The position numbers and the translations under genes are program-made. The notes below the pieces were generated by a model that saw nothing but the letters and a program-made list of their open reading frames with translations, did not search any database and was not told where the DNA came from. Of a DNA stretch of 6,813 nt, positions 1 through 6,388 are shown piece by piece. The first letter of the stretch is position 1. The number at the start of each line of letters is the position of its first letter. The DNA comes from JBCBKZ01 sp039026975. Its GTDB lineage: Bacteria > Bacteroidota > Bacteroidia > J057. The DNA lies in contig JBCCLI010000364.1 of the NCBI GenBank assembly GCA_039026975.1, forward strand, positions 1-6,813. Reading direction: 5' to 3'.

Positions 1-4
1 AGAA

Positions 5-1417
5 TCAGTTTTTCTGAAATAATTCTTCAGGGAGAAGCTTGATCTTCCAGATGATAAGTACATACACTACTGCGGCCCATAAGGTACTCCAATACCAGGC
101 TAACTGAAAATATTCTCCTACCCAAAAACAGCCAGTAAGGATGATGCCAGATATAATGATTTTGGCTAGTAGCTCATAGGGAAGGGTGATGCTTAGGTGA
201 GTAGCCGTATACCACATATATCCTATCCCCATCAGGCCCAGGCTGATCACTGTGGACCAGGCTGCTGCAATAGCCCCAAACTGAGGGATCAAAATCCAGT
301 TCATGCTTATGTTAATCCCTATCCCTATGAATATCATCTTATTAACAAATTTTTCATAGCCCGTGGAGGTTAACAGGGTACTATAGACCATGAAAATCCC
401 ATTAATGAGCAGAGCGATAAATAGAATTTTCAAGGCCATTTCCATAGTAGATAGCTGACCGGCATTACTATTGGAGAATAAGAAGAGAAGTACCTCTCCA
501 TGGAAGAATACAAAGATGGAGACAAACATGAGGGGAAGCGCCGTTATGATTTGCCCTAATCGAAGTAGCTCATATTTCTTATCTTCCTCCTTAATGTGAT
601 AAGCAAATTTAGCAAAGATCACTGTGAGGGTAAGCCATAGATACATGCTGACAGCATCCAGCCAGCGGTAAGCTCCGGCATATAGGCTTGTCTCTACTTC
701 ACCTGCCAGTTTCTCCAGCATAACCTGATCTACCTTATCATGGATGGAGTAGAGAACAGTGATCAGCGCAAATGAGAAGCTGGCCTTCAGCACCTTACTG
801 ATGACCTGCATATTCCAATTGGGCTTCCAGATCCCGTACAGCCTGATAATGATGATGTAAAAGACGATGACAGTGATGCCAATAGACAATATTCTGGCAA
901 GGATGAACTTCTCTACATCTATATTGGTAAGTAAAAGGACTACCACCAGAGAAACTAACAGTACCTTATCTGTGATAGACGCCCATCCATCAATGGTAAA
1001 TTTCTGGAGGGCCTGAAAGTTTGCCCGCAAGAACTGTAATAGCTGATTAGCACCATGTACTAAACTCAATAGCCCTAGAAATAGTAACTCCTGGTCTCTG
1101 AATCCCCATAACCACCCTGCACCTATCATTAGAATAGGATAAATAATGGTGAGTAATACTTTAAAGCTGAGTAGATTAGGGAAATACTGTTTAATAAGTT
1201 CTGGCTGGCTGGCTAGCGTCTTAGTAGAGTATTGATTTATCCCCATATCTGATAAGGTGATAAAGAGGAAGGCAAAAGAAAGTAAGGCTGTATATTGCCC
1301 CCACTCATGATGTCCCACTACGTTATGGGCCATATTCTCCACCAATAACCATACAGGTTTAATGAGGATATTCAGCAATACAACCCAACTAATATGTTTT
1401 ACTGTGAGACGAAGCAT
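5..1417 (-). CDS. Wzx/MOP-type polysaccharide flippase (multi-spanning membrane protein)
   Basis: A 470-residue, very hydrophobic protein with about 12 to 14 predicted membrane helices and no cleavable signal peptide. It fits the MOP-superfamily flippases (Wzx/RfbX), which move undecaprenyl-linked glycans across the inner membrane. Visible family-like traits are an early segment with GQY near residue 40 and SDMG near 56-59, a central stretch around 214-251 with DKVDQVMLEKLAG and a following AYR, and a late IPQFGAIAAAWST segment around 377-389. Charged loops near 274-284 separate the two halves. Length is normal for the family and both ends are present. The ATG at 1417-1415 is the first start after an in-frame TAA at 1438-1436; no Shine-Dalgarno is visible. 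The gene is divergent from the DinB-like gene. No glycosyltransferase is in view, so the exported glycan (O-antigen, capsule or exopolysaccharide) is unknown. A MATE-type drug transporter is less likely. Confidence 0.85.
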   Translation of the reverse strand: MLRLTVKHISWVVLLNILIKPVWLLVENMAHNVVGHHEWGQYTALLSFAFLFITLSDMGINQYSTKTLASQPELIKQYFPNLLSFKVLLTIIYPILMIGAGWLWGFRDQELLFLGLLSLVHGANQLLQFLRANFQALQKFTIDGWASITDKVLLVSLVVVLLLTNIDVEKFILARILSIGITVIVFYIIIIRLYGIWKPNWNMQVISKVLKASFSFALITVLYSIHDKVDQVMLEKLAGEVETSLYAGAYRWLDAVSMYLWLTLTVIFAKFAYHIKEEDKKYELLRLGQIITALPLMFVSIFVFFHGEVLLFLFSNSNAGQLSTMEMALKILFIALLINGIFMVYSTLLTSTGYEKFVNKMIFIGIGINISMNWILIPQFGAIAAAWSTVISLGLMGIGYMWYTATHLSITLPYELLAKIIISGIILTGCFWVGEYFQLAWYWSTLWAAVVYVLIIWKIKLLPEELFQKN

Positions 1418-1500
1418 ACAATGGCTGAGACTTTTTTAACGGGGATTCTCCTGCATTACGTATCTACCTGGAGGTCATTTTTTCATTAATCGCTAAATAT

Positions 1501-1519
1501 TTATCTTTTTGTAAGATAA
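1501..1519. promoter_or_regulatory. Inverted repeat in divergent spacer, candidate operator
   Basis: A perfect 7-bp inverted repeat, TTATCTT then 5 bp then AAGATAA, sits in the 168-bp spacer between the divergent flippase and DinB-like genes. It ends 66 bp before the DinB-like ATG and about 83 bp before the flippase ATG. Its size and position suit a dimeric regulator able to act on one or both genes. It is too AT-rich, and lacks the T-run, to be a convincing terminator. The operator role is inferred; only the symmetry is seen. Confidence 0.4.
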
Positions 1520-1543
1520 CTCAGAATATAAGGATTATTTTTC
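1509..1543 (+). promoter_or_regulatory. Weak Bacteroidota-style promoter candidate for the DinB-like gene
   Basis: TTG at 1509-1511 followed by TATTTTTC at 1536-1543 resembles the Bacteroidota promoter pattern (TTG at about -33, TAnnTTTG at about -7), with seven of eight positions matching in the second box. The gap is 24 bp, longer than the usual 19 to 21, so the match is weak. If real, transcription would start about 35 bp before the ATG, and the TTG would lie in the loop of the inverted repeat at 1501-1519, so a bound regulator would block it. Confidence 0.2.
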
Positions 1544-1585
1544 TCCTCACTTCTACTTTCTCCCTTAAATCTTATTTCAATATAG

Positions 1586-2080
1586 ATGGACTTTTCTACC
1601 CTCTTTCTAAGAGAAATCAAAAGAAGATTATTCGAGGAATCTTTTGCCAGACTTCGTCAGTGTTTAAGTATGCTGACTGAGGAAGAAACATGGTATAGGC
1701 CTAACGAAAATTCAAATAGTGTGGGGAATCTCACCCTACACCTCATGGGCAATACTAAACAGTGGATCTTAAGTGGGCTTGGGAAAGAACCTGATACGAG
1801 AACCAGACAGCAAGAATTTGATGAGAGGGGACCCATACCTACTACAGTCCTGTTAGATCAGTTAGATAAGCTTGAAAAAAAATTAGACGCCTGTATCTCT
1901 TCCCTCCAACCGGAAAGTCTCACAGCCATACATGATGTACAGGTATACAAGGAGCATGGGATTTCTATTCTGGTACATGTGGTAGAACACTTCTCCTACC
2001 ATGTAGGCCAAATCACCTACTATGTGAAGGCGAGAAAAAATGTAGATACACAGTATTACGGGGATCAGGACTTAGGCTAG
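1586..2080 (+). CDS. DinB/YfiT-fold putative metal-dependent protein (DUF1572-like)
   Basis: A 164-residue soluble protein with the layout of the DinB/YfiT four-helix-bundle superfamily. An N-terminal helix precedes VGNLTLHLMGN with His52, and a late segment EHFSYHVGQI carries His135 and His139. His52 plus this HxxxH pair is the spacing expected for the family's three-histidine metal site; His131 is an extra nearby histidine. Members include bacillithiol or mycothiol transferases and many proteins of unknown activity. The opening (LFLREIKRRL, residues 6-15) and the short length are closest, from memory, to the DUF1572 group. The name does not imply DNA polymerase IV. The start is ATG with an AT-rich leader and no Shine-Dalgarno. 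The gene is divergent from the flippase and overlaps the end of purB by 4 bp tail-to-tail. The substrate is unknown. Confidence 0.8.
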   Translation: MDFSTLFLREIKRRLFEESFARLRQCLSMLTEEETWYRPNENSNSVGNLTLHLMGNTKQWILSGLGKEPDTRTRQQEFDERGPIPTTVLLDQLDKLEKKLDACISSLQPESLTAIHDVQVYKEHGISILVHVVEHFSYHVGQITYYVKARKNVDTQYYGDQDLG

Positions 2081-3447
2081 GCCGGCCAATCATGAGCATT
2101 ACCCAGGTAGGTAGAAGGACGCAGGCTACTCAGCTCTTCCTTAACGGCTTCTGACACCTCCAGGGTTTGGATAAACTGTAGGTAGTCCTCCTGTGAAAGG
2201 CTTTGTTTTCCCTGTGTAAAGGCTTTCAAGATTTCATAGGGCTGGTCAAACTGCTCTCGTCTGAGAATAGTCTGGACTGCTTCTGCCAAAATGATCCAGT
2301 TAGCTTCCAGTTCTCCTTCTACCACCTCACGATTGATAGTAATCTTGGACAGCCCCTTAAGAATGGATGTATACGCTAAATAGGCATATCCTATTCCCAC
2401 CCCGATATTTCTCAAGACAGTAGAGTCAGTCAAATCTCTCTGCAGCCTGGATATGGGAAGTTTCCGAGAGAGGTATTCAAGCATGGCCGTAGATAGCCCG
2501 CAGTTACCCTCTGCATTTTCAAAATCTATAGGATTAATCTTGTGGGGCATAGTGGAAGAACCTACTTCTCCTTTGACTCGTTTTTGGAGAAAGTAATCTC
2601 TGCTCACATACAGCCAGATGTCCTGGCATAGATCTATGAGGACAGTGTTGATCCGTTTTAGGGTATCAAAAATACGGCCTAGCCCATCATAGTGCTCTAT
2701 TTGTGTGGTGGGGACCGAGCGTACTAAGCCTAACTTCTCCTTCAGCAGCTTAGCAGAAAAGGTATTCCAGTCATATTCCGGATAGGCAATATAATGTGCA
2801 TTCAGGTTGCCTGTAGCCCCTCCAAACTTAGCGGGGAAGGGATGACTGTCAAGTTCCTGTAGAAGATCCAGTAACCTGTTAACAAAGACTGCTATTTCTT
2901 TACCCATGGTAGTAGGTGTAGCTACCTGACCGTGCGTACGAGCTAACATAGGAACCGTTTTCCACTCAGATGCTTTTTGGCTTAGTAAGCTTATTAGCTG
3001 TACTAAAGTAGGAAGAACTTCCTGCTCCATGCCCTCTTTCAGCATGAGGGGAATGGCCGTATTATTAATATCCTGGGAGGTCAACCCAAAATGAACAAAC
3101 TCTTTCTTCTTTTGCAGACCTGCTAATCCAGACTGTTCAATGGCTTCCTTAATGAAGTATTCTACTGCCTTGACATCATGATTAGTGACGGCTTCAATTT
3201 TTTTAACCTTTTCTGCCTGCTCCGGCGTAAAATCTGTGTAAATACTTTCCAGGAAGGTCTTCTCTTCAGAAGATAGGGTAGATAATGGGGCTAAATTAGT
3301 CTCACAAAGGGCTAGCAAGTATAGAACTTCTACCCTTACTCTGTATTTGATGAGGGCATATTCTGAAAAATACTGTCCCAGAGTTGATACCTTTTTATGG
3401 TACCTGCCATCTAAAGGTGAAATAGCTGTAAGAGAATGTAAGGACAT
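2077..3447 (-). CDS. purB: Adenylosuccinate lyase
   Basis: A cytoplasmic enzyme of purine synthesis. It removes fumarate from SAICAR to give AICAR, and from adenylosuccinate to give AMP. The 456-residue length equals that of the E. coli enzyme, and the opening SLTAISPLDGRY (residues 5-16) followed by FSEYALIKYRVRVEV (27-41) is the E. coli-type PurB start. Fumarase/aspartase-superfamily hallmarks are present: NHDVKAVEY (89-97), HFGLTSQDI (119-127), the catalytic-histidine segment RTHGQ (170-174, His172), and the signature loop GSSTMPHKINP (296-306) with the catalytic serine in its SS pair. No key residue is missing. The ATG at 3447-3445 keeps this canonical N-terminus; no Shine-Dalgarno is visible. 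The gene lies 33 bp downstream of the lipoprotein gene and probably shares its transcript. Its TAG stop overlaps that of the DinB-like gene, with no terminator hairpin between them. Confidence 0.97.
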   Translation of the reverse strand: MSLHSLTAISPLDGRYHKKVSTLGQYFSEYALIKYRVRVEVLYLLALCETNLAPLSTLSSEEKTFLESIYTDFTPEQAEKVKKIEAVTNHDVKAVEYFIKEAIEQSGLAGLQKKKEFVHFGLTSQDINNTAIPLMLKEGMEQEVLPTLVQLISLLSQKASEWKTVPMLARTHGQVATPTTMGKEIAVFVNRLLDLLQELDSHPFPAKFGGATGNLNAHYIAYPEYDWNTFSAKLLKEKLGLVRSVPTTQIEHYDGLGRIFDTLKRINTVLIDLCQDIWLYVSRDYFLQKRVKGEVGSSTMPHKINPIDFENAEGNCGLSTAMLEYLSRKLPISRLQRDLTDSTVLRNIGVGIGYAYLAYTSILKGLSKITINREVVEGELEANWIILAEAVQTILRREQFDQPYEILKAFTQGKQSLSQEDYLQFIQTLEVSEAVKEELSSLRPSTYLGNAHDWPA

Positions 3448-3480
3448 AAGAGATGAATTGATAGAACAGGAGACTCTTAC

Positions 3481-4023
3481 TTAAAGGGCACGAAAGGAAT
3501 ACGTAATCCTATCAATGACTGGCATTCTTTCACAGTAAACATCATAAGGCATCCATATCACCAGCTGGAAAAAGTGGGTATCACTTTCATAGACAGCTAC
3601 TCTGTAGTAGAGCTCGTACATGACATCATTATAGAAGCTTAATGCAAAATAATCTCCAGCTTTCCCTCTGTGGTCTCCCACACTTTGGAACTTTTGGCTA
3701 GAAACCAGGCTCATGGAATCTATCTGTCCGAAAACTGTATTTTCGACAAATTTGTAATAGCCCTCAAGTTTTAATCGCCTTCTGTTAATTTCTCCGAGAT
3801 TAGCTTTGGCATCTTCCATCCCCAACACATAAAAGTCCTCATTTTTATCATAGAATTGTAGGCTGGCATAATCATGCATATCGTACCCTTCATTCAGATT
3901 GGAAGGAAGTTGAAGGGTATATAACTGGTCAATGCTTACTGGCTCCAGCTCCCACTCAGTTTTTTCGGACTTGCACCCCAGAAAAATGAGTATACAGCAA
4001 TATATACATATGTACTGTTTCAC
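3481..4023 (-). CDS. Predicted lipoprotein of unknown function (GTG start)
   Basis: I do not recognise this 180-residue protein as a named family. The first 17 residues form a lipoprotein signal: Lys2, a hydrophobic core (residues 5-15), then FLGC with the lipidated cysteine at 17. Three further cysteines (6, 9, 10) lie in the signal itself. The mature part alternates aromatic and charged residues in apparent beta strands (YASLQFYD 52-59, YELYYRVAVYE 136-146, FFQLVIWMPY 151-160) and ends in an ITYSF segment (173-177). This recalls small PsbP/DcrB-like periplasmic lipoproteins, but only loosely. The start is GTG at 4023-4021; the frame upstream has no ATG before a TAA at 4083-4081, and the first downstream ATG would remove the signal. 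The gene precedes purB by 33 bp and is probably the first of a two-gene unit transcribed from the 4024-4411 spacer. Confidence 0.75.
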   Translation of the reverse strand: MKQYICIYCCILIFLGCKSEKTEWELEPVSIDQLYTLQLPSNLNEGYDMHDYASLQFYDKNEDFYVLGMEDAKANLGEINRRRLKLEGYYKFVENTVFGQIDSMSLVSSQKFQSVGDHRGKAGDYFALSFYNDVMYELYYRVAVYESDTHFFQLVIWMPYDVYCERMPVIDRITYSFRAL

Positions 4024-4081
4024 ACTGCTAATATAGAATGTTTTATGGGAAAGTGTATCTATGTGGGCTTCTTGAACGTAT

Positions 4082-4100
4082 TACATATGGGCATTATGTA
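4082..4100. promoter_or_regulatory. Weak inverted repeat upstream of the lipoprotein gene
   Basis: TACATA, 7 bp, TATGTA lies about 60 to 77 bp upstream of the lipoprotein GTG, where a promoter or operator for the lipoprotein-purB unit would be expected. A 6-bp AT-rich dyad of this sort can arise by chance, so the regulatory reading is tentative. Confidence 0.2.
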
Positions 4101-4231
4101 CTGTAAACTTTTATGTTAGAGAAAGTTAGTTAACAGCATCTTTTGGAAAAAGGTCATCTTTAATTCCCGAAAAACAACAATACTCATACGGTTTTCGTCG
4201 TTTATATAATCGTATAATTTTCACTTTTTAG

Positions 4232-4243
4232 CGCCTGTAGGCG
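4232..4243. promoter_or_regulatory. GC-rich 12-bp palindrome, candidate operator or hairpin
   Basis: CGCCT-GT-AGGCG is a perfect 5-bp dyad with a 2-bp centre, standing out as a GC-rich island in very AT-rich sequence. It lies about 170 bp upstream of the plus-strand gene and about 210 bp upstream of the lipoprotein gene. A 2-nt loop is too tight for a stable RNA hairpin without opening a pair, so a protein-binding site is the better guess. It is not followed by a T-run and so is not a terminator. Confidence 0.3.
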
Positions 4244-4411
4244 TATATTCACCCTGAAATAATTACATTTTTTTAAAACAGATTTCAGCTTTCAAACAGG
4301 GATGCAAAAAGTTTTTTAGGCTACCTTGTTAACCATCGGGAAATCTAAGAATTTTTAGCGATACTCAATTGTATAAATTAGCCCGATAGACGCTTATTAA
4401 TTAAAGTCATA

Positions 4412-6169
4412 ATGAAGAAATTCATCCTGCCTGAAGAAAAACTTAATGAACTTGCTCAGCAGAGTAGTGAGAGATGGATTGATGGCCACTATTTCAATCA
4501 GGGTGTAGTCAATGGAGAGGAACTTAAGCAATTTACTGAATACCCACAGGTGAATAGATTCCTGCTATTCCAGGTTTTCCAGATTTGGAATATGCAATTG
4601 AGTAAGCTTAAACATCCTTATTTTGACTTCAGTGCTAAGGAAATCCAAGACACCCTCAAGATTCTTCGTAACCAGCTTTCTCAACACATCACCATAGATG
4701 AGAAAGAATTCAAGCCTATGCTTAGGCGGGCAGTAGCGAATAACATCAAGCTACTTACAGATCCTTATGAAGCATTTACTACATTTTTCTTTGCTAATAA
4801 GGATGAAATCAGCCTGGAGCTATTTGAAAAGCATGCACCCTTCTTTTCAGATTTCGATTTTATCGTAAACAGCATTCTCAGGTATCACCAAAAGAATAAC
4901 CTCCCTCTTGTCAAAAAAGAGATCTTTTTTGATAAAATGGATAAGGTGATTAACCTATACAACAGCAAAAGCAACTCTAATATAGAGTCGTACCGTGATG
5001 AACTTTTCCAGAAGCTAGTCAATAGAAGGCTTAGTGAGGTGATGGAAGAAGCTTATTACGAGGAGAATCTTAAGCAGCAAAAGCAGCAAGAAGAGAAGGC
5101 ACAGCAAGAGGAAGAGGAAAGAATAAAGCAAGAGGAAGAGTTACTCGTCAAGCAGGAAGAGGCAAAGAAAAAGGAAGAAGAAGAGACAAAAAAGGCCAGC
5201 TTATTTGACACATTGGCGCCTGCGAATGATATAGTATTTGATATTGATGAGTCTTTGGATCTTGATACACCTACAGATCCAGCTCCCATCCCAGTCAGTC
5301 CACCTCCTGTTGTGGAAGAGCCAGTAGTGCAGGTTGAGCCTCAAGCGCAAACGCCGCTGACGCCAGCACCGGAGCCACAAACTGAGCCTATCAGCATGGA
5401 AAGCACCCCTCCCCCTACCCCAATAGTAGAGGTAGCTCAAGAGGAGATTTCCGTCAATGGCCACTATGAAGCTCCTGTTGAAAGCACAGTGCAGGATATG
5501 TACCAGCATCCTACAGCTGAAACACCACCACCTGTGCAAGAGCAGCTATTTCCACAAGAAAAGGAGGAGACAGTTCTGGATGAGCTAGAAGTAGAAAAGC
5601 CAAAAACTATTTTGGATTCTCTATCTACCAATCCTCTTAACGGAGATGGTACTCATCAGAAGCAGGAAGAATCGAAAGAAACTACGGCTTCCTTTCTGGA
5701 TAGGTTTTTAAATAGTAAGCAGGATGCCCCTGCTCCTACTCCAGAACCTACTCCGGTAGCTGAGACGCTACCGCCAGTAGTGGAAGAAGTAACACCTGCC
5801 CCTCAGCCAGCTCCCGTAGCCATGGGACCTGAAATGGATATGGGTACTGATGCTAAGCCTCGTACCATAGGTGAGCAGTTCTCGCAGCAGCAGAACCCTC
5901 AGTCTAACATCCATGAAAGCTTGAATGGTAATGGAAGCAGGAAAATAAAGCTTAATGAGATTCCCATCCATAAGCAATATCAGTATGTGCAAAAAGTATT
6001 TGAAGGCAACAATGTCAGGTTTAGAATCATTGTTGACAAAATCAATAATGCCGTAGATAAGCTGGAAGTAGAGGAAATTCTCAAGAAATTTGTCTTAAAT
6101 AATGACACTGTAGATCAGAATGACGGAGTGGTAAAGGAGTTCCTTACCCTCCTGAGAAACAGATTCTAG
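4412..6169 (+). CDS. Large modular protein of unknown function (helical domain, coiled coil, Pro-rich linker, C-terminal domain)
   Basis: I cannot assign a function to this 585-residue protein. It has no signal peptide or membrane helix, so it is probably cytoplasmic. Residues 1-215 look like a compact helical domain rich in aromatics (for example RFLLFQVFQIW 49-59 and FFFANKDE 125-132). Residues 216-262 are almost all Glu, Lys and Gln and should form a coiled coil. Residues 265-510 are a low-complexity Pro/Glu/Thr/Val linker, probably disordered, holding several copies of a short [ST]-hydrophobic-[LF]-D-x-[LF] motif (263-268, 387-392, 399-404, 427-432). Residues 511-585 form a second small folded region ending in FLTLLRNRF; from memory it resembles a C-terminal module found on uncharacterised Bacteroidota proteins. 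The start is ATG with an AT-rich leader and no Shine-Dalgarno. It is monocistronic: a long spacer precedes it and an intrinsic terminator follows 18 bp after the TAG. The architecture suggests a scaffold or adaptor, which is inference. Confidence 0.85.
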   Translation: MKKFILPEEKLNELAQQSSERWIDGHYFNQGVVNGEELKQFTEYPQVNRFLLFQVFQIWNMQLSKLKHPYFDFSAKEIQDTLKILRNQLSQHITIDEKEFKPMLRRAVANNIKLLTDPYEAFTTFFFANKDEISLELFEKHAPFFSDFDFIVNSILRYHQKNNLPLVKKEIFFDKMDKVINLYNSKSNSNIESYRDELFQKLVNRRLSEVMEEAYYEENLKQQKQQEEKAQQEEEERIKQEEELLVKQEEAKKKEEEETKKASLFDTLAPANDIVFDIDESLDLDTPTDPAPIPVSPPPVVEEPVVQVEPQAQTPLTPAPEPQTEPISMESTPPPTPIVEVAQEEISVNGHYEAPVESTVQDMYQHPTAETPPPVQEQLFPQEKEETVLDELEVEKPKTILDSLSTNPLNGDGTHQKQEESKETTASFLDRFLNSKQDAPAPTPEPTPVAETLPPVVEEVTPAPQPAPVAMGPEMDMGTDAKPRTIGEQFSQQQNPQSNIHESLNGNGSRKIKLNEIPIHKQYQYVQKVFEGNNVRFRIIVDKINNAVDKLEVEEILKKFVLNNDTVDQNDGVVKEFLTLLRNRF

Positions 6170-6187
6170 AAATATTTGGATGCATAG

Positions 6188-6225
6188 AAAGAGGAAGTAC
6201 ACTAAGTGGGGCTTCCTCTTTTTTT
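6188..6225 (+). terminator. Intrinsic terminator of the 585-residue protein gene
   Basis: AAAGAGGAAG (6188-6197) pairs with CTTCCTCTTT (6212-6221), giving a 10-bp stem around a 14-nt loop. The loop contains a further CACT/AGTG dyad. A run of seven T follows the GC-containing core (6219-6225). The hairpin begins 18 bp after the TAG stop, a classical Rho-independent arrangement. Read on the minus strand the stem is followed only by TTTCTAT, so it might also weakly stop readthrough from rodA. Confidence 0.88.
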
Positions 6226-6243
6226 ATGTCTCATTCCTAGCAA

Positions 6244-6336
6244 GCCGATCTCATGAGTTACTTTAACCTAAGGTAACAGAAACATCATACTGCTGCAGGT
6301 TCATGTTAGCGCAATGTTCACCTGAGAGAGATCGGC
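6244..6336. repeat. 93-bp element closed by a 9-bp inverted repeat, possible structured RNA or small mobile repeat
   Basis: GCCGATCTC (6244-6252) is exactly complementary to GAGATCGGC (6328-6336). Inside lie two more helices: GTTAC/GTAAC (6257-6261 with 6273-6277) and CAGGT/ACCTG (6296-6300 with 6320-6324), the second extendable by CAT/ATG. Together these could form a three-way-junction RNA. The element could equally be a miniature repeat with 9-bp terminal inverted repeats; the flanks share only AA on each side, too short to count as a target duplication. It lacks tRNA features and a trailing T-run. The strand and function are unknown; the pairing is seen, the rest is inference. Confidence 0.4.
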
Positions 6337-6361
6337 AACTCCTCTGGGCTGATTTGATACC

Positions 6362-6388
6362 TGAGGCTATCCATGCTAATAAGCCTCA
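6362..6388. repeat. 7-bp hairpin overlapping the tandem repeat
   Basis: TGAGGCT (6362-6368) is complementary to AGCCTCA at 6382-6388 inside the first 16-bp repeat copy. The same AGCCTCA recurs at 6398-6404 in the second copy, so the left arm could pair with either, giving mutually exclusive hairpins. No T-run follows. Confidence 0.4.

Larger units (their letters stand above)
4024..4411. other. 388-bp divergent intergenic region
   Basis: This AT-rich spacer separates the lipoprotein-purB pair (minus) from the 585-residue protein gene (plus), so it should hold promoters for both. I find no good TTG/TAnnTTTG pair on either strand. TATAAAT around 4372-4378, about 35 bp before the plus-strand ATG, is a possible but unpaired -10. 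Dyads present are CGCCT-GT-AGGCG at 4232-4243 and the weaker TACATA-N7-TATGTA at 4082-4100. No credible small gene, tRNA or terminator is visible. Confidence 0.5.

Noticed and set aside
1586..2080. DNA polymerase IV (another protein named DinB)
   Set aside because: The protein is only 164 residues with a three-histidine bundle layout and no Y-family polymerase motifs; the shared name is historical.
4038..4106. 22-codon plus-strand open frame starting at ATG 4038
   Set aside because: It is very short, has no leader signal or recognisable peptide character, and overlaps the expected promoter region of the lipoprotein gene.
5060..5200. Long purine-rich tract on the plus strand as a possible regulatory or structural DNA element
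   Set aside because: It is fully explained by Glu/Lys/Gln codons of the coiled coil in an intact reading frame.
5056..5992. Three open frames on the minus strand within the 585-residue protein gene (5056-5289, 5201-5539, 5768-5992)
   Set aside because: They are mirror images of the low-complexity coiled-coil and proline-rich codons. Their products are Ser/Cys/Phe-rich or Arg/Trp/Leu-rich with no domain, and the plus-strand frame is clearly the real gene.
4412..6169. TonB or other energy-transducing protein, suggested by the Pro/Glu-rich linker and small C-terminal domain
   Set aside because: There is no N-terminal membrane helix, and the C-terminal region lacks the TonB YP/GxV-type motifs.
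6244..6336. tRNA or tmRNA-like gene suggested by the closing stem and internal hairpins
   Set aside because: The closing stem has 9 pairs rather than 7, there is no anticodon arm or proper T-loop (GGTTCATG is not GGTTCGA), and there is no CCA-type end.
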